IMG/VR virus record: IMGVR_UViG_3300044845_000641
Location: 1 to 58,632 of that record
Direction: 5' to 3' (one strand)
DNA from: a virus
DNA: 58,632 nt
The translations under genes and the position numbers were made by a program. The notes under the pieces are model-generated. The model made no database searches, was not told the origin of the DNA, and saw only the letters and a list, made by a program, of their open reading frames with translations. Positions 37,302-45,276 of this stretch are shown here, piece after piece. How positions within the stretch are numbered: position 1 is the first letter of the stretch; every line of letters starts with the position of its first letter.

Positions 37302-40300
37302 TGGCAATTAAAAAATATACTTGTCCACCACAGTCTGCAACAGGAGCTGGTACTTTTTCTGACAATTTAGTTGGTTTACAACTTGTTGCGGGAGGAGGTC
37401 TTACACAAGGTAATTTTGAGTTTACTACATCTACAAATGAAAAAACAAATAGAACTTTTAATACGGGGACTTTTTCTGAACCGATTAATTTAAATTCGTT
37501 AGGAATTGAATCTATTAATCAATCAAAAACTATTGTTGAAAATAATTTTAAGGTTTATCCTAATTTTGATTTAACACAGGTTACGAACTTTACAATGTAT
37601 GGTTCTATGGTTAAAAGAATGTCGGCATCTATAACCACAATAATTAGTTATTTCCCGGGAGCGTTAGAATCGACTTTTATGGGAACAAATTATATTACAG
37701 GACCTACGGCCAATAATATTTTATATAGTAAAACAAACAACGAGACAAGTTTTGATTTAGACTTATCAAGATTACGAAATCCTTTTGATATTGATTTTAC
37801 CGTTAATTCGACAAGAAACTTACAATTAAAAGAAATTCAAGTATCTTCTTTACGAGATATGAGAGTAGAATATTTAAAATATTCACTTTACTATAAAGGT
37901 GTTGGTTATAATGTGGTCGGTATTGTGCCGACAACAAGTTTGACAAGTGGAACACTAAAGTTATATGTTTATGGTAATCCATTTTCAGGTAAGACATTTA
38001 CCAATGATGATTTAGTAATACGACCAAACGATTTGGAGGTTAATAAAGTATTCAATGAGAATTTAGATGAGGTTGAAAATTTCTTATTAAATAGGAATGT
38101 GTCGCCAAAATATACTGCAACATTTAAAGTGCCAAAAGAAGCTGAGGACGGGAGTTATTATATTCAAAACACAAACATTTCTTGGCCTTTATATGGAGAA
38201 TGGAATATTGATATTATAACAAAATCTTTTGAAACATATATCACAACGATAAATAATATTAGTGAATCTTTTGATTTATATAGAACAAATTTAGTATCAA
38301 GATTTTTAACTACGGGTGCGTTTAAAGAATTTGATACTCCTGACCAAAAGGTTGAAAAAGTGTTACAAATTTACGGTAAAAGTTTTGACGATGTTAAGAA
38401 ATACATCACCGCATTATCTTATATGACTTCGGTTAATTATAATGTTGGTAATGATATTCCATCACAATTACTTAAGAATCTTGCACAAACTCTTGGGTGG
38501 AATATAAATATTTCACCAATATCCGAAACAGAATTATTAACCTCAGTATTTGGAACAACAAATAATAACGCTTCGGTTTATCCAGGTATTTCACAACAAC
38601 AGACTCCTGATGAATTAAATTACCAATACTATAGGAACTTGATTTTAAATTCCGCGTTTTTATTTAAATCAAAAGGAACAAGAAAATCAATTGAAATTTT
38701 AATGAGATTAATTGGTGCTCCTGAGGCATTAGTTGAATTTAATGAGTATGTTTACCTTGCCGACCAAAAAATTAATTTATCACAATTTGATACCCAATTT
38801 GCCCAAATATCAGGAGGAACATATGTGCAACAAATCCCAATTTTAGAAGCGGGGAACATATTCTCAATTTTTGGACAAACCTATACAGGGTTTACAACAA
38901 CTGGAGATATTCAAGACGTTAATATTACCCTTGATGAATATCCTATGGATGAATATGGTTACCCAACAACCCCTATTAACTCTGAGAGTTATTTTTTTCA
39001 AATGGGTAGTGGATGGTTTGAGCAAACACCTCAACATAGGGCACCTGAAAATATTGACCTTACAAATAGTGTTTTTGTTGGTAATAACCCAAATTATCAA
39101 ACAGTATTGTTACCGTATTCGTATGGTCAAGAGTATTTGAATAGATATCGTAAGTTTCCGTTTATGGATTTGGGGTATACATTAAGGGAGACAATTGATA
39201 ATAATAAAAGTTGGGTTAATAATGAGATTGGTATTAGAACAAATCTTGATGGTAACTTTAACGCTAGGTATTATGTTTCAGATGAAAGATTAGTATTAAA
39301 CGTTAAAAATGTGGATTTATTCTTAAATCCTGCTCAAGGAATTGCTTACGATATATGGTATATGTCTCAACAGTATAACTATCCAATACCTAATGAAGGG
39401 TTGAATTATGTGCCACCGACACCATGTGACCCAAAACCTTATAGTCCTTATCCAAGTAGAGGTGGGGTGGATTGGACCGAAATTAACCCTCAACCTAAAA
39501 GAAAAACTTTCTTTGAATTTGCCCAAACATTTTGGTTAAATACAATTAATGTTAGAAATAGACAATATTCGTCTAATGGTAAAACAGGTGGTTACCCTAC
39601 TTTAGAATCTATTTTTTGGAGATACCTACAATCAAATGAGACCATTGGAATTCCAAACGATAATTTTACGTATAAAACTATGATGGAATATGTTAATGGT
39701 TTGGGTGATTATTGGATACGATTAGTTGAACAAATGGTTCCAGCAACAACAATTTGGAATACCGGAGTTAGACTTGAAAACTCAATCTTTCATAGACAAA
39801 AATTTGTTTGGAGAAGACAAGAGGGGTGCCAATTAATAAAAATACCTTGTAAACCATGCTCAATCACTTCAGGTTTATTCTCGCATGATTGTCCATTAGA
39901 AACTGTTGAGTGTCCTATTTATCCATGGACTAATCATCCAACTATAACGACTTTTAACGGAGTTTTAGGACAATTAATGACAAATTATTTAACAGCAAAT
40001 GGTTATAATTTAAATGATTGTGATTTTAACGGAATGACTAGTGAATGGTTTGTTGATTTACAAATTGATAATGTAACGGTTGTAAAATATCCATTCTTTA
40101 ATGGTATTGGATATAGTAGCCCAATTTATAGTGTGCCAACAGGAACAACGTATAATGATGGTCTTTTAATTGCTTTAGAGAGTTTAAAAGATTACGGTTA
40201 TGATTATTATTTAACAACTACTGATACCGTAGTGTTATCTAATCAAGTGTGTACGGTGTCAGAACAAGGTATCAATTTTAAATTGAATATCGGAATAAAC

Positions 40301-40321
40301 TTTAATATTTTATGTAATTAA
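37301..40321 (+). CDS. Large baseplate wedge/tail protein (P2 gpI-like segment)
   Basis: 1006 residues, start and stop both in TAATG overlaps. Around residues 440-490 it has LNYQYYRNLILNSAFLFKSKGTRKSIEILMRLIGAPEAL. The FKSKGT-x3-IE-x-LM-x2-IG pattern is typical of phage tail protein families around P2 gpI that link wedge and fibre. A Cys cluster follows (about 835-870: CQLIKIPCKPC, CPLETVECP), possibly metal-binding. The C-terminal 130 residues are beta-rich. Position between wedge and fibre genes fits a peripheral wedge component to which fibres attach. The protein is too large to match one T4 wedge protein directly. Confidence 0.6.
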   Translation: MAIKKYTCPPQSATGAGTFSDNLVGLQLVAGGGLTQGNFEFTTSTNEKTNRTFNTGTFSEPINLNSLGIESINQSKTIVENNFKVYPNFDLTQVTNFTMYGSMVKRMSASITTIISYFPGALESTFMGTNYITGPTANNILYSKTNNETSFDLDLSRLRNPFDIDFTVNSTRNLQLKEIQVSSLRDMRVEYLKYSLYYKGVGYNVVGIVPTTSLTSGTLKLYVYGNPFSGKTFTNDDLVIRPNDLEVNKVFNENLDEVENFLLNRNVSPKYTATFKVPKEAEDGSYYIQNTNISWPLYGEWNIDIITKSFETYITTINNISESFDLYRTNLVSRFLTTGAFKEFDTPDQKVEKVLQIYGKSFDDVKKYITALSYMTSVNYNVGNDIPSQLLKNLAQTLGWNINISPISETELLTSVFGTTNNNASVYPGISQQQTPDELNYQYYRNLILNSAFLFKSKGTRKSIEILMRLIGAPEALVEFNEYVYLADQKINLSQFDTQFAQISGGTYVQQIPILEAGNIFSIFGQTYTGFTTTGDIQDVNITLDEYPMDEYGYPTTPINSESYFFQMGSGWFEQTPQHRAPENIDLTNSVFVGNNPNYQTVLLPYSYGQEYLNRYRKFPFMDLGYTLRETIDNNKSWVNNEIGIRTNLDGNFNARYYVSDERLVLNVKNVDLFLNPAQGIAYDIWYMSQQYNYPIPNEGLNYVPPTPCDPKPYSPYPSRGGVDWTEINPQPKRKTFFEFAQTFWLNTINVRNRQYSSNGKTGGYPTLESIFWRYLQSNETIGIPNDNFTYKTMMEYVNGLGDYWIRLVEQMVPATTIWNTGVRLENSIFHRQKFVWRRQEGCQLIKIPCKPCSITSGLFSHDCPLETVECPIYPWTNHPTITTFNGVLGQLMTNYLTANGYNLNDCDFNGMTSEWFVDLQIDNVTVVKYPFFNGIGYSSPIYSVPTGTTYNDGLLIALESLKDYGYDYYLTTTDTVVLSNQVCTVSEQGINFKLNIGINFNILCN

Positions 40322-43300
40322 TGTCGTGTCTTTTATCATATACTATAAGCATAACAGGTGACTGTTTAAATGATTTATCAGGAGCGTTTAGTCTTGATAT
40401 CTTGGGAAGTGCTCCTGACTATACAATACAGTGGATTAGCCCTTATACGGGGACTACATCATTAGGGGTTGGAATAGTTAATTACTCTGAAACAGGGTTA
40501 TCAGGAGGAACATATACGTTTAAGATTATTGATAGTTGTTCACCGGCAAATACTGTCTTACCCGTCAATGTTTATATTTCAACAGGAACGTGTGTTAGTA
40601 TTGTGAGTCAACAAAATACTTTATGTGGATTAAACAATGGTTCTGTTACCGCAACAACATCTAACTTATATGGAACAGGTAGTTTTTATTTATATGAAAT
40701 GTCTGATGGGTATATTACTTCAGGTATTACTTTAAGTTCTTCATATGGTTTTGGAAGTTTATCGGCAGGAACTTATTATGTGGTGGCAAATGACGGTGGT
40801 GGATGCACAGGTAAATCTGAGACATGTATTATTAAAGATTCATTACCACTTGAAATTGGTTTATACACCGTAAATGATGCGGGTTGTGCGGTTAATTCAG
40901 GTTCTATACATATAACAGGATTAACAGGAACGCCACCTTATACTTATCTATGGTCACCAGGTGGCCAAACAACTCAATCAATAACAGGATTAACCGCGGG
41001 ACCATATATTGTCACAGTAACCGATGGTTCGGGATGTGTGCAAAGTAGTGGAGTAACTGTAACAACAGTTCCTAATGTCGGATTGGGTGCTTTCACGGTT
41101 GAAAGTCCATCTTGTTTTTCTGCCGATGGAGAAGTGACAATAACAATAACAGGTGGAACTGCTCCATATTATTATTCAGGTTCTAATGGGACAGTTGCGG
41201 TTAGTTTTGCAACAACATATACTTTTACGGGATTATCTTCAGGTGTGTTTAGTGTACAAGTAACTGATGCGGGGTTATGTAATTTTACATCATCCACATC
41301 ATTATTAACTCCAGGAGGACTTTCGGTGACCTCGGTCAATATAACTAATTCGGCGTGTAACAATACTTCAGGTAAAATACAAGTAACCATTTTTGGAGGT
41401 TCTGCACCATATACATATACTTTAACAGATTCGTTAGGTAATTCAACAGTAATAACAGGTAGTTTTACTTCATGGACATTTAATGGTTTGTCTTCGGGTA
41501 ATTATACTCTAACAATATCTGATATGGGGCCATGCGTTTTTACACATGCCTATACCATTAATAATGTTGAGTTATTTACGTTATCGGTTGAGACCACTGG
41601 TACAACTTGTAATTTAAGTGATGGTGCGGTTACTTTGAATATTACTTCAGGAGGAACGGGACCTTATAATTATGAAATTGATGGACAATTTACAATTATA
41701 AGTGATTTATCTTACACATTTACTGATTTACCTTCAGGTAATTATACTGCGACAGTTACCGATAATAATGGTTGTGCGCAAATACTACCATTCACGATAA
41801 ACAACTCAAGTACAGTTGATTTTGTGTTAGTTGGAGGAGACTCTACGGATGGGACTAATGGAACTATCGATACTTTTATTACAAGTGGAGAACCTCCATT
41901 TATTTTAAATTGGAGTTCAAATGTTAATGGACAAACAGGATTAACAATTAATTCTTTATCCGCAGGAACATATACTCTAACCGTTATTGATGATAATGGG
42001 TGTGTTCAAACAAGAGACATTATAATTAATGGATTCAACGTGATATCTACTTACCAAACATTCAATATTTGTGATGAAGATTTTATGAATACGGGACAAA
42101 CCGTTAGAAAAGGTCCTCAACAAATGTTAACTGAAGGATTTTACGATTTAACTAGCGGTGATACTAATTGTTTATTACAACAAACAATATTTTATGCCGA
42201 AGTGACGGTTAGTGGTAATACTCAGACTCAACCTTTTTATACGGGAACAACATTAAATGACTATCCTTTAGATAGTTTGTTTTACGATGTGGTTAAAGAA
42301 ATTTTATTATCTTATGAAGGTGTTGGAGAAGTTCTTTTAGATTATTTAAACAACATAATAACTATCGACACTAACTGTAATTCAAATGTATCGTTAATTG
42401 ATGTGGATGTTAAAATTGACTTAAAAATATCTTACGATATTGATTGTCAAAGTTGTGGGTTACCAACTCCAACTCCAACTCCAACTCCAACTCTAACTCC
42501 AACACCAACACCAACACCAACTCTAGCAACATTACCAACAGTTACTACTGATGGATATGCAAATTTAGGTAATGGTAGTGCTCAAATAACAGGAACGATA
42601 GTGAGTAATGGAGGGTCAACAATAACCCAAAGAGGTATTGTTTGGGGCACTTCTCCAAATCCTACTATTGCTAATAATATAGTATCTGATGGTTCAGGTA
42701 ATCCTGACGCATTAGGACAATTCATACACACCTATATCATACCGAACCCACATATTCCCGTATATGTAAGAATATATGCTACTAATGCGGTTGGTACATC
42801 GTATGGTGCTCAAGTTAGTTTTACTATGCCTTGTTTTATTAAAGGAACCAAAATAACTCTAGCAAGCGGACTTAAAAAGAACATAGAAGATATATCTTAT
42901 GAAGATTCTCTTTTAGTGTGGAACTTTGATGAAGGAAGATTTGATTCTGCGACCCCTCTTTGGATAATGACTCCAGTACTTACTCAATACGTAAATATTC
43001 TCTTTAGTGATGGTTCAAAACTTGGAATATCCGGACATTTAAATCATGACGGAGGTCACCGTATCTTTAACTTAGATAAGGGAGAATTTACTTACGCCAT
43101 ACCTAACGAACATAGCCCTATAGGAACTCGTACATTTAATGATAAAGGAAACATAGTAACAATAGTAGGTAAAGAAGAATCTACCGAGGTTGAAGAAATT
43201 TATAACGTAGTAACAAACCGTCATCTTAATATATTTGCAGAAGGTATTCTTACTTCACGAAGATTAAATAATCTTTACCCTATCGCGGATATGAAGTTTA

Positions 43301-43506
43301 TTAAAGACGAAAGGTCTATTACTTCAATAGAAGAATTTAAAGGTGTTCCTGTTGAATACTATGAAGGTTTAAGATTAGGTGAACAACCACTAGCAACTAA
43401 CTCAGAAGGATTCTTAGTAAAAACACCAAAAGAATTGGCCTATACTCTTCCTACTGTCGGTGAGTTAACACAATGGACTGTGGAATTTATAAAGAAAAAG
43501 TTGTAA
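40321..43506 (+). CDS. SprB-repeat tail fibre with C-terminal Hint (self-processing) domain
   Basis: 1061 residues. Residues about 1-580 are a string of SprB-type repeats, for example GSIHITGLTGTPPYTYLWSP followed by LTAGPYIVTVTDGSGC and several divergent copies. These are known from the flavobacterial gliding adhesin SprB and related surface proteins. A Pro-Thr linker (about 714-737) leads to an FN3-like domain (ITGTIVSNGGSTITQRGIVWG). Residue Cys838 (PCFIKGTKITLASGLKKNIEDI) opens a Hint domain that runs to about 981 (SGHLNHDGG; VVTNRHLNIFAEGILTS). A catalytic N-terminal Cys is present but the terminal His-Asn of splicing inteins is absent, so cleavage without splicing is likely. About 80 residues follow. 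It is probably a receptor-binding or fibre protein. Start and stop are coupled to neighbours. Confidence 0.72.
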   Translation: MSCLLSYTISITGDCLNDLSGAFSLDILGSAPDYTIQWISPYTGTTSLGVGIVNYSETGLSGGTYTFKIIDSCSPANTVLPVNVYISTGTCVSIVSQQNTLCGLNNGSVTATTSNLYGTGSFYLYEMSDGYITSGITLSSSYGFGSLSAGTYYVVANDGGGCTGKSETCIIKDSLPLEIGLYTVNDAGCAVNSGSIHITGLTGTPPYTYLWSPGGQTTQSITGLTAGPYIVTVTDGSGCVQSSGVTVTTVPNVGLGAFTVESPSCFSADGEVTITITGGTAPYYYSGSNGTVAVSFATTYTFTGLSSGVFSVQVTDAGLCNFTSSTSLLTPGGLSVTSVNITNSACNNTSGKIQVTIFGGSAPYTYTLTDSLGNSTVITGSFTSWTFNGLSSGNYTLTISDMGPCVFTHAYTINNVELFTLSVETTGTTCNLSDGAVTLNITSGGTGPYNYEIDGQFTIISDLSYTFTDLPSGNYTATVTDNNGCAQILPFTINNSSTVDFVLVGGDSTDGTNGTIDTFITSGEPPFILNWSSNVNGQTGLTINSLSAGTYTLTVIDDNGCVQTRDIIINGFNVISTYQTFNICDEDFMNTGQTVRKGPQQMLTEGFYDLTSGDTNCLLQQTIFYAEVTVSGNTQTQPFYTGTTLNDYPLDSLFYDVVKEILLSYEGVGEVLLDYLNNIITIDTNCNSNVSLIDVDVKIDLKISYDIDCQSCGLPTPTPTPTPTLTPTPTPTPTLATLPTVTTDGYANLGNGSAQITGTIVSNGGSTITQRGIVWGTSPNPTIANNIVSDGSGNPDALGQFIHTYIIPNPHIPVYVRIYATNAVGTSYGAQVSFTMPCFIKGTKITLASGLKKNIEDISYEDSLLVWNFDEGRFDSATPLWIMTPVLTQYVNILFSDGSKLGISGHLNHDGGHRIFNLDKGEFTYAIPNEHSPIGTRTFNDKGNIVTIVGKEESTEVEEIYNVVTNRHLNIFAEGILTSRRLNNLYPIADMKFIKDERSITSIEEFKGVPVEYYEGLRLGEQPLATNSEGFLVKTPKELAYTLPTVGELTQWTVEFIKKKL
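42462..42522 (+). repeat. CCAACN hexanucleotide array encoding a Pro-Thr linker
   Basis: About ten six-base units of CCAACT or CCAACA run in frame as Pro-Thr repeats, with one CTAACT variant encoding Leu-Thr. Similar Pro-Thr coding arrays occur in three other fibre or hub genes in the window, so they could serve as recombination points for exchange of fibre modules. Confidence 0.85.
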
Positions 43507-43513
43507 CTTACTC

Positions 43514-43996
43514 ATGAAAATTCTCTTTCTTGACCATCAAGGAGTAATATACTTAGGGAAAGCGATTTGGCCAGATGGTAAACCAATACTCTTAGATTTT
43601 GACCAAGGGGCGGTTAGTATTCTTAATGAAATAATAAGAGAGGTGGATTGTGAAATAGTTATCTCTTCTGATTGGAAAACGTGGGCAGATTTACCTAAAA
43701 TGAAATCCTTTTATATTAAACAGGGAATAATAAAATCTCCAATCGGATATACGCCAATAACTAATATTAAGTATTTAGACGATATTGCTTATTTAAGAGC
43801 TAAGGAGATAAAAAAGTGGTTAGATTCTACAGGGAATATTACATCTTGGGTTGCAATAGACGACCTTGATATGGGAAAACATCTATCAAACTTTGTTTGG
43901 ATTGAGGATTCAAAAAAGGGTATAAAGGAGGAAGGAATAAAGAAAAGGATAATAGATTATTTATATAAATTCACCGAAACCCCCGGACATCTTTAG
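43514..43996 (+). CDS. HAD-like protein (RNA-repair-associated HAD type)
   Basis: 160 residues. The layout is that of the small HAD-domain proteins seen with RNA-repair enzymes: motif I FLDHQGVI at residues 5-12, motif II ISSDWKTWADL near 51-60, and an acidic motif AIDDLDM near 117. In motif I the usual second Asp (DxD) is Gln (D-H-Q), so the general acid/base is missing and normal phosphatase turnover is doubtful. The gene lies in the fibre block, seven bases after the Hint-fibre gene, and ends at TAG before an intrinsic terminator. A nucleotide- or RNA-end-processing role is possible from the family. It may instead be a binding-only relic. Confidence 0.65.
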   Translation: MKILFLDHQGVIYLGKAIWPDGKPILLDFDQGAVSILNEIIREVDCEIVISSDWKTWADLPKMKSFYIKQGIIKSPIGYTPITNIKYLDDIAYLRAKEIKKWLDSTGNITSWVAIDDLDMGKHLSNFVWIEDSKKGIKEEGIKKRIIDYLYKFTETPGHL

Positions 43997-44020
43997 TGGT
44001 TGGGATGAAAGGTGAGTGAT

Positions 44021-44055
44021 ATAACCCCCAAAGGGTTATTTGATTTGTTTTTTAC
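44021..44055 (+). terminator. Intrinsic terminator after the HAD-like gene
   Basis: ATAACCC (44021-44027) pairs with GGGTTAT (44033-44039) around CCAAA and is followed by a T-rich tract with six consecutive T. The right arm contains the stop codon of the convergent minus-strand gene. Confidence 0.75.
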
Positions 44056-44209
44056 TTAAATTACCATAAAGTCTCATTAGTTTAAGGGACTCTTTATAGT
44101 TTTTTTCTAATCTATCTAATTCTTTTTCGCTAACCCCTTTTTCAGCTGCTTCATCAAAAGCTCTTTGAGATTCAACAACTAATTTAGAAATTGTTTTAAG
44201 TAGTTTCAT
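44036..44209 (-). CDS. Hidden minus-strand 57-residue helical protein
   Basis: Reading the complement from ATG at 44209 gives 57 codons to TAA at 44036, covering most of what would otherwise be a 250-base gap. The product (MKLLKTISKLVVESQRAFDE ... NLSKKQIK) is Lys/Glu-rich with clear heptads, probably one long amphipathic helix or coiled coil. Support comes from a short-spacing late box on the same strand (TATTTATT four bases before the ATG), exactly as in four plus-strand genes, and from the terminator at its 3' end. No family is recognised. A small regulatory, chaperone or bridging protein is possible. Confidence 0.65.
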   Translation of the reverse strand: MKLLKTISKLVVESQRAFDEAAEKGVSEKELDRLEKNYKESLKLMRLYGNLSKKQIK

Positions 44210-44213
44210 ATCT

Positions 44214-44221
44214 AATAAATA
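44214..44221 (-). promoter_or_regulatory. Putative late promoter box TATTTATT on the minus strand (4 nt before ATG)
   Basis: Read on the minus strand, TATTTATT is followed by four bases and the ATG of the 57-residue gene. It faces away from the glycosyltransferase gene, so the gap works as a divergent promoter region. Confidence 0.5.
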
Positions 44222-44280
44222 TATACCAACACACCATTTATTAAAATTTAATGTTTAATATATTTAAAACAAACTCTATT

Positions 44281-45261
44281 ATGACTCAAGATTTAGTATT
44301 TGTAACCGCACAACCTGATGTCCCATATTTTCATTGGCAAGTCAAAGTATATTCATACAATTTTATAGAAATGGGTATCGACCCTAGTCAAATCCATGTA
44401 ATTTTTGCAATGGTTAATGGTAATACAGAACCAACAAAAGAATCTTTAGAACTTAAATCTATGGGAATTAATGTTCACCATTATTTAGATGCTCGACATC
44501 AAAAACATTACATCCCGAACATTAAACCATTTTTAATTTATAAATGGTTAGAACAATTTCCTGAATTTGGAAAATGTTTTTTCTTACATGATGCGGACAT
44601 TATTTTTAGGGAACTACCTGACTTCGAAAGTTTGTTATCTGACGATATAACCTATTTATCCGACACTGTCGGATACATTGGTTACAACTACATTAATGAC
44701 TGTTGTATTCGATACGAGAAACATCACCCGACCTCTGATAAGGGACAATTGATTCAAGAGATGGTGGATGTTGTTGGAGTATCGGTTGATTGTGTTAAAT
44801 GTAATCAAGAAAACTCAGGTGGAGGTCAATATATTATAAAAAACACTGATTCGTTTATATGGAATAAAATTTATGAAGATTGCACTCCATTATATGACCA
44901 AATGATGAGTTACCAAAAAAGATTCCCAATAAGTCCGGGAGAGATACAGTTTTGGACTGCTGAGATGTGGTCTTTATTGTGGAATCTTTGGTACTTTGGG
45001 ATTGAAACAAAAATAACAAATGAATTGGGGTTTTCTTGGGCAACTGATAATGTTAATATTTATGAGAAACAACCCATATTACATATGGCGGGAGTAACTC
45101 ACGATTTAAAGGGCTCCAAGTTCTATAAGGGAGAGTTCATCAACGTCAATCCTTTAAATAAATTAAAAGAAGATATGAATTATTTTGATTTTGTTGATAC
45201 TAATAGTTCAACAATAAAATACGTTGAGATAATGAAAAGGATTGTAAAAAATCAATTGTAA
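44281..45261 (+). CDS. Glycosyltransferase-like protein
   Basis: 326 residues from ATG 44281; an in-frame ATG at 44251 would add ten residues. The N-terminus LVFVTAQPDVPYFHWQVKVY starts a Rossmann-type fold. FFLHDADIIFRELPDF near residue 100-115 carries a DxD metal/sugar-nucleotide motif, and ENSGGGQYIIKN plus the Trp-rich GEIQFWTAEMWSLLWNLWYFG follow. The pattern recalls the family of eukaryotic hydroxyproline arabinosyl/serine galactosyl transferases and their phage relatives, but the donor sugar cannot be read from sequence. It lies among fibre genes rich in Pro-Thr and poly-Thr tracts, so glycosylation of virion proteins is a reasonable guess. No signal peptide is evident. Confidence 0.65.
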   Translation: MTQDLVFVTAQPDVPYFHWQVKVYSYNFIEMGIDPSQIHVIFAMVNGNTEPTKESLELKSMGINVHHYLDARHQKHYIPNIKPFLIYKWLEQFPEFGKCFFLHDADIIFRELPDFESLLSDDITYLSDTVGYIGYNYINDCCIRYEKHHPTSDKGQLIQEMVDVVGVSVDCVKCNQENSGGGQYIIKNTDSFIWNKIYEDCTPLYDQMMSYQKRFPISPGEIQFWTAEMWSLLWNLWYFGIETKITNELGFSWATDNVNIYEKQPILHMAGVTHDLKGSKFYKGEFINVNPLNKLKEDMNYFDFVDTNSSTIKYVEIMKRIVKNQL

Positions 45262-45264
45262 ATG

Positions 45265-45272
45265 TATTTATC
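45265..45272 (+). promoter_or_regulatory. Putative late promoter box TATTTATC (4 nt before ATG)
   Basis: TATTTATC lies between the glycosyltransferase stop and the fibre gene at 45277, four bases before the ATG. It belongs to the short-spacing class. Confidence 0.5.
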
Positions 45273-45276
45273 GTAA

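Noticed and set aside
40686-40699. TATTTATA four bases before an ATG inside the SprB-Hint fibre gene
   Set aside because: The ATG is in frame within a SprB-type repeat region and there is no sign of an internal gene start; probably a chance occurrence of the AT-rich box.
42462-42522. Short-period repeat considered as CRISPR-like or regulatory
   Set aside because: The period is six bases, in frame, encodes Pro-Thr, and has no spacers.
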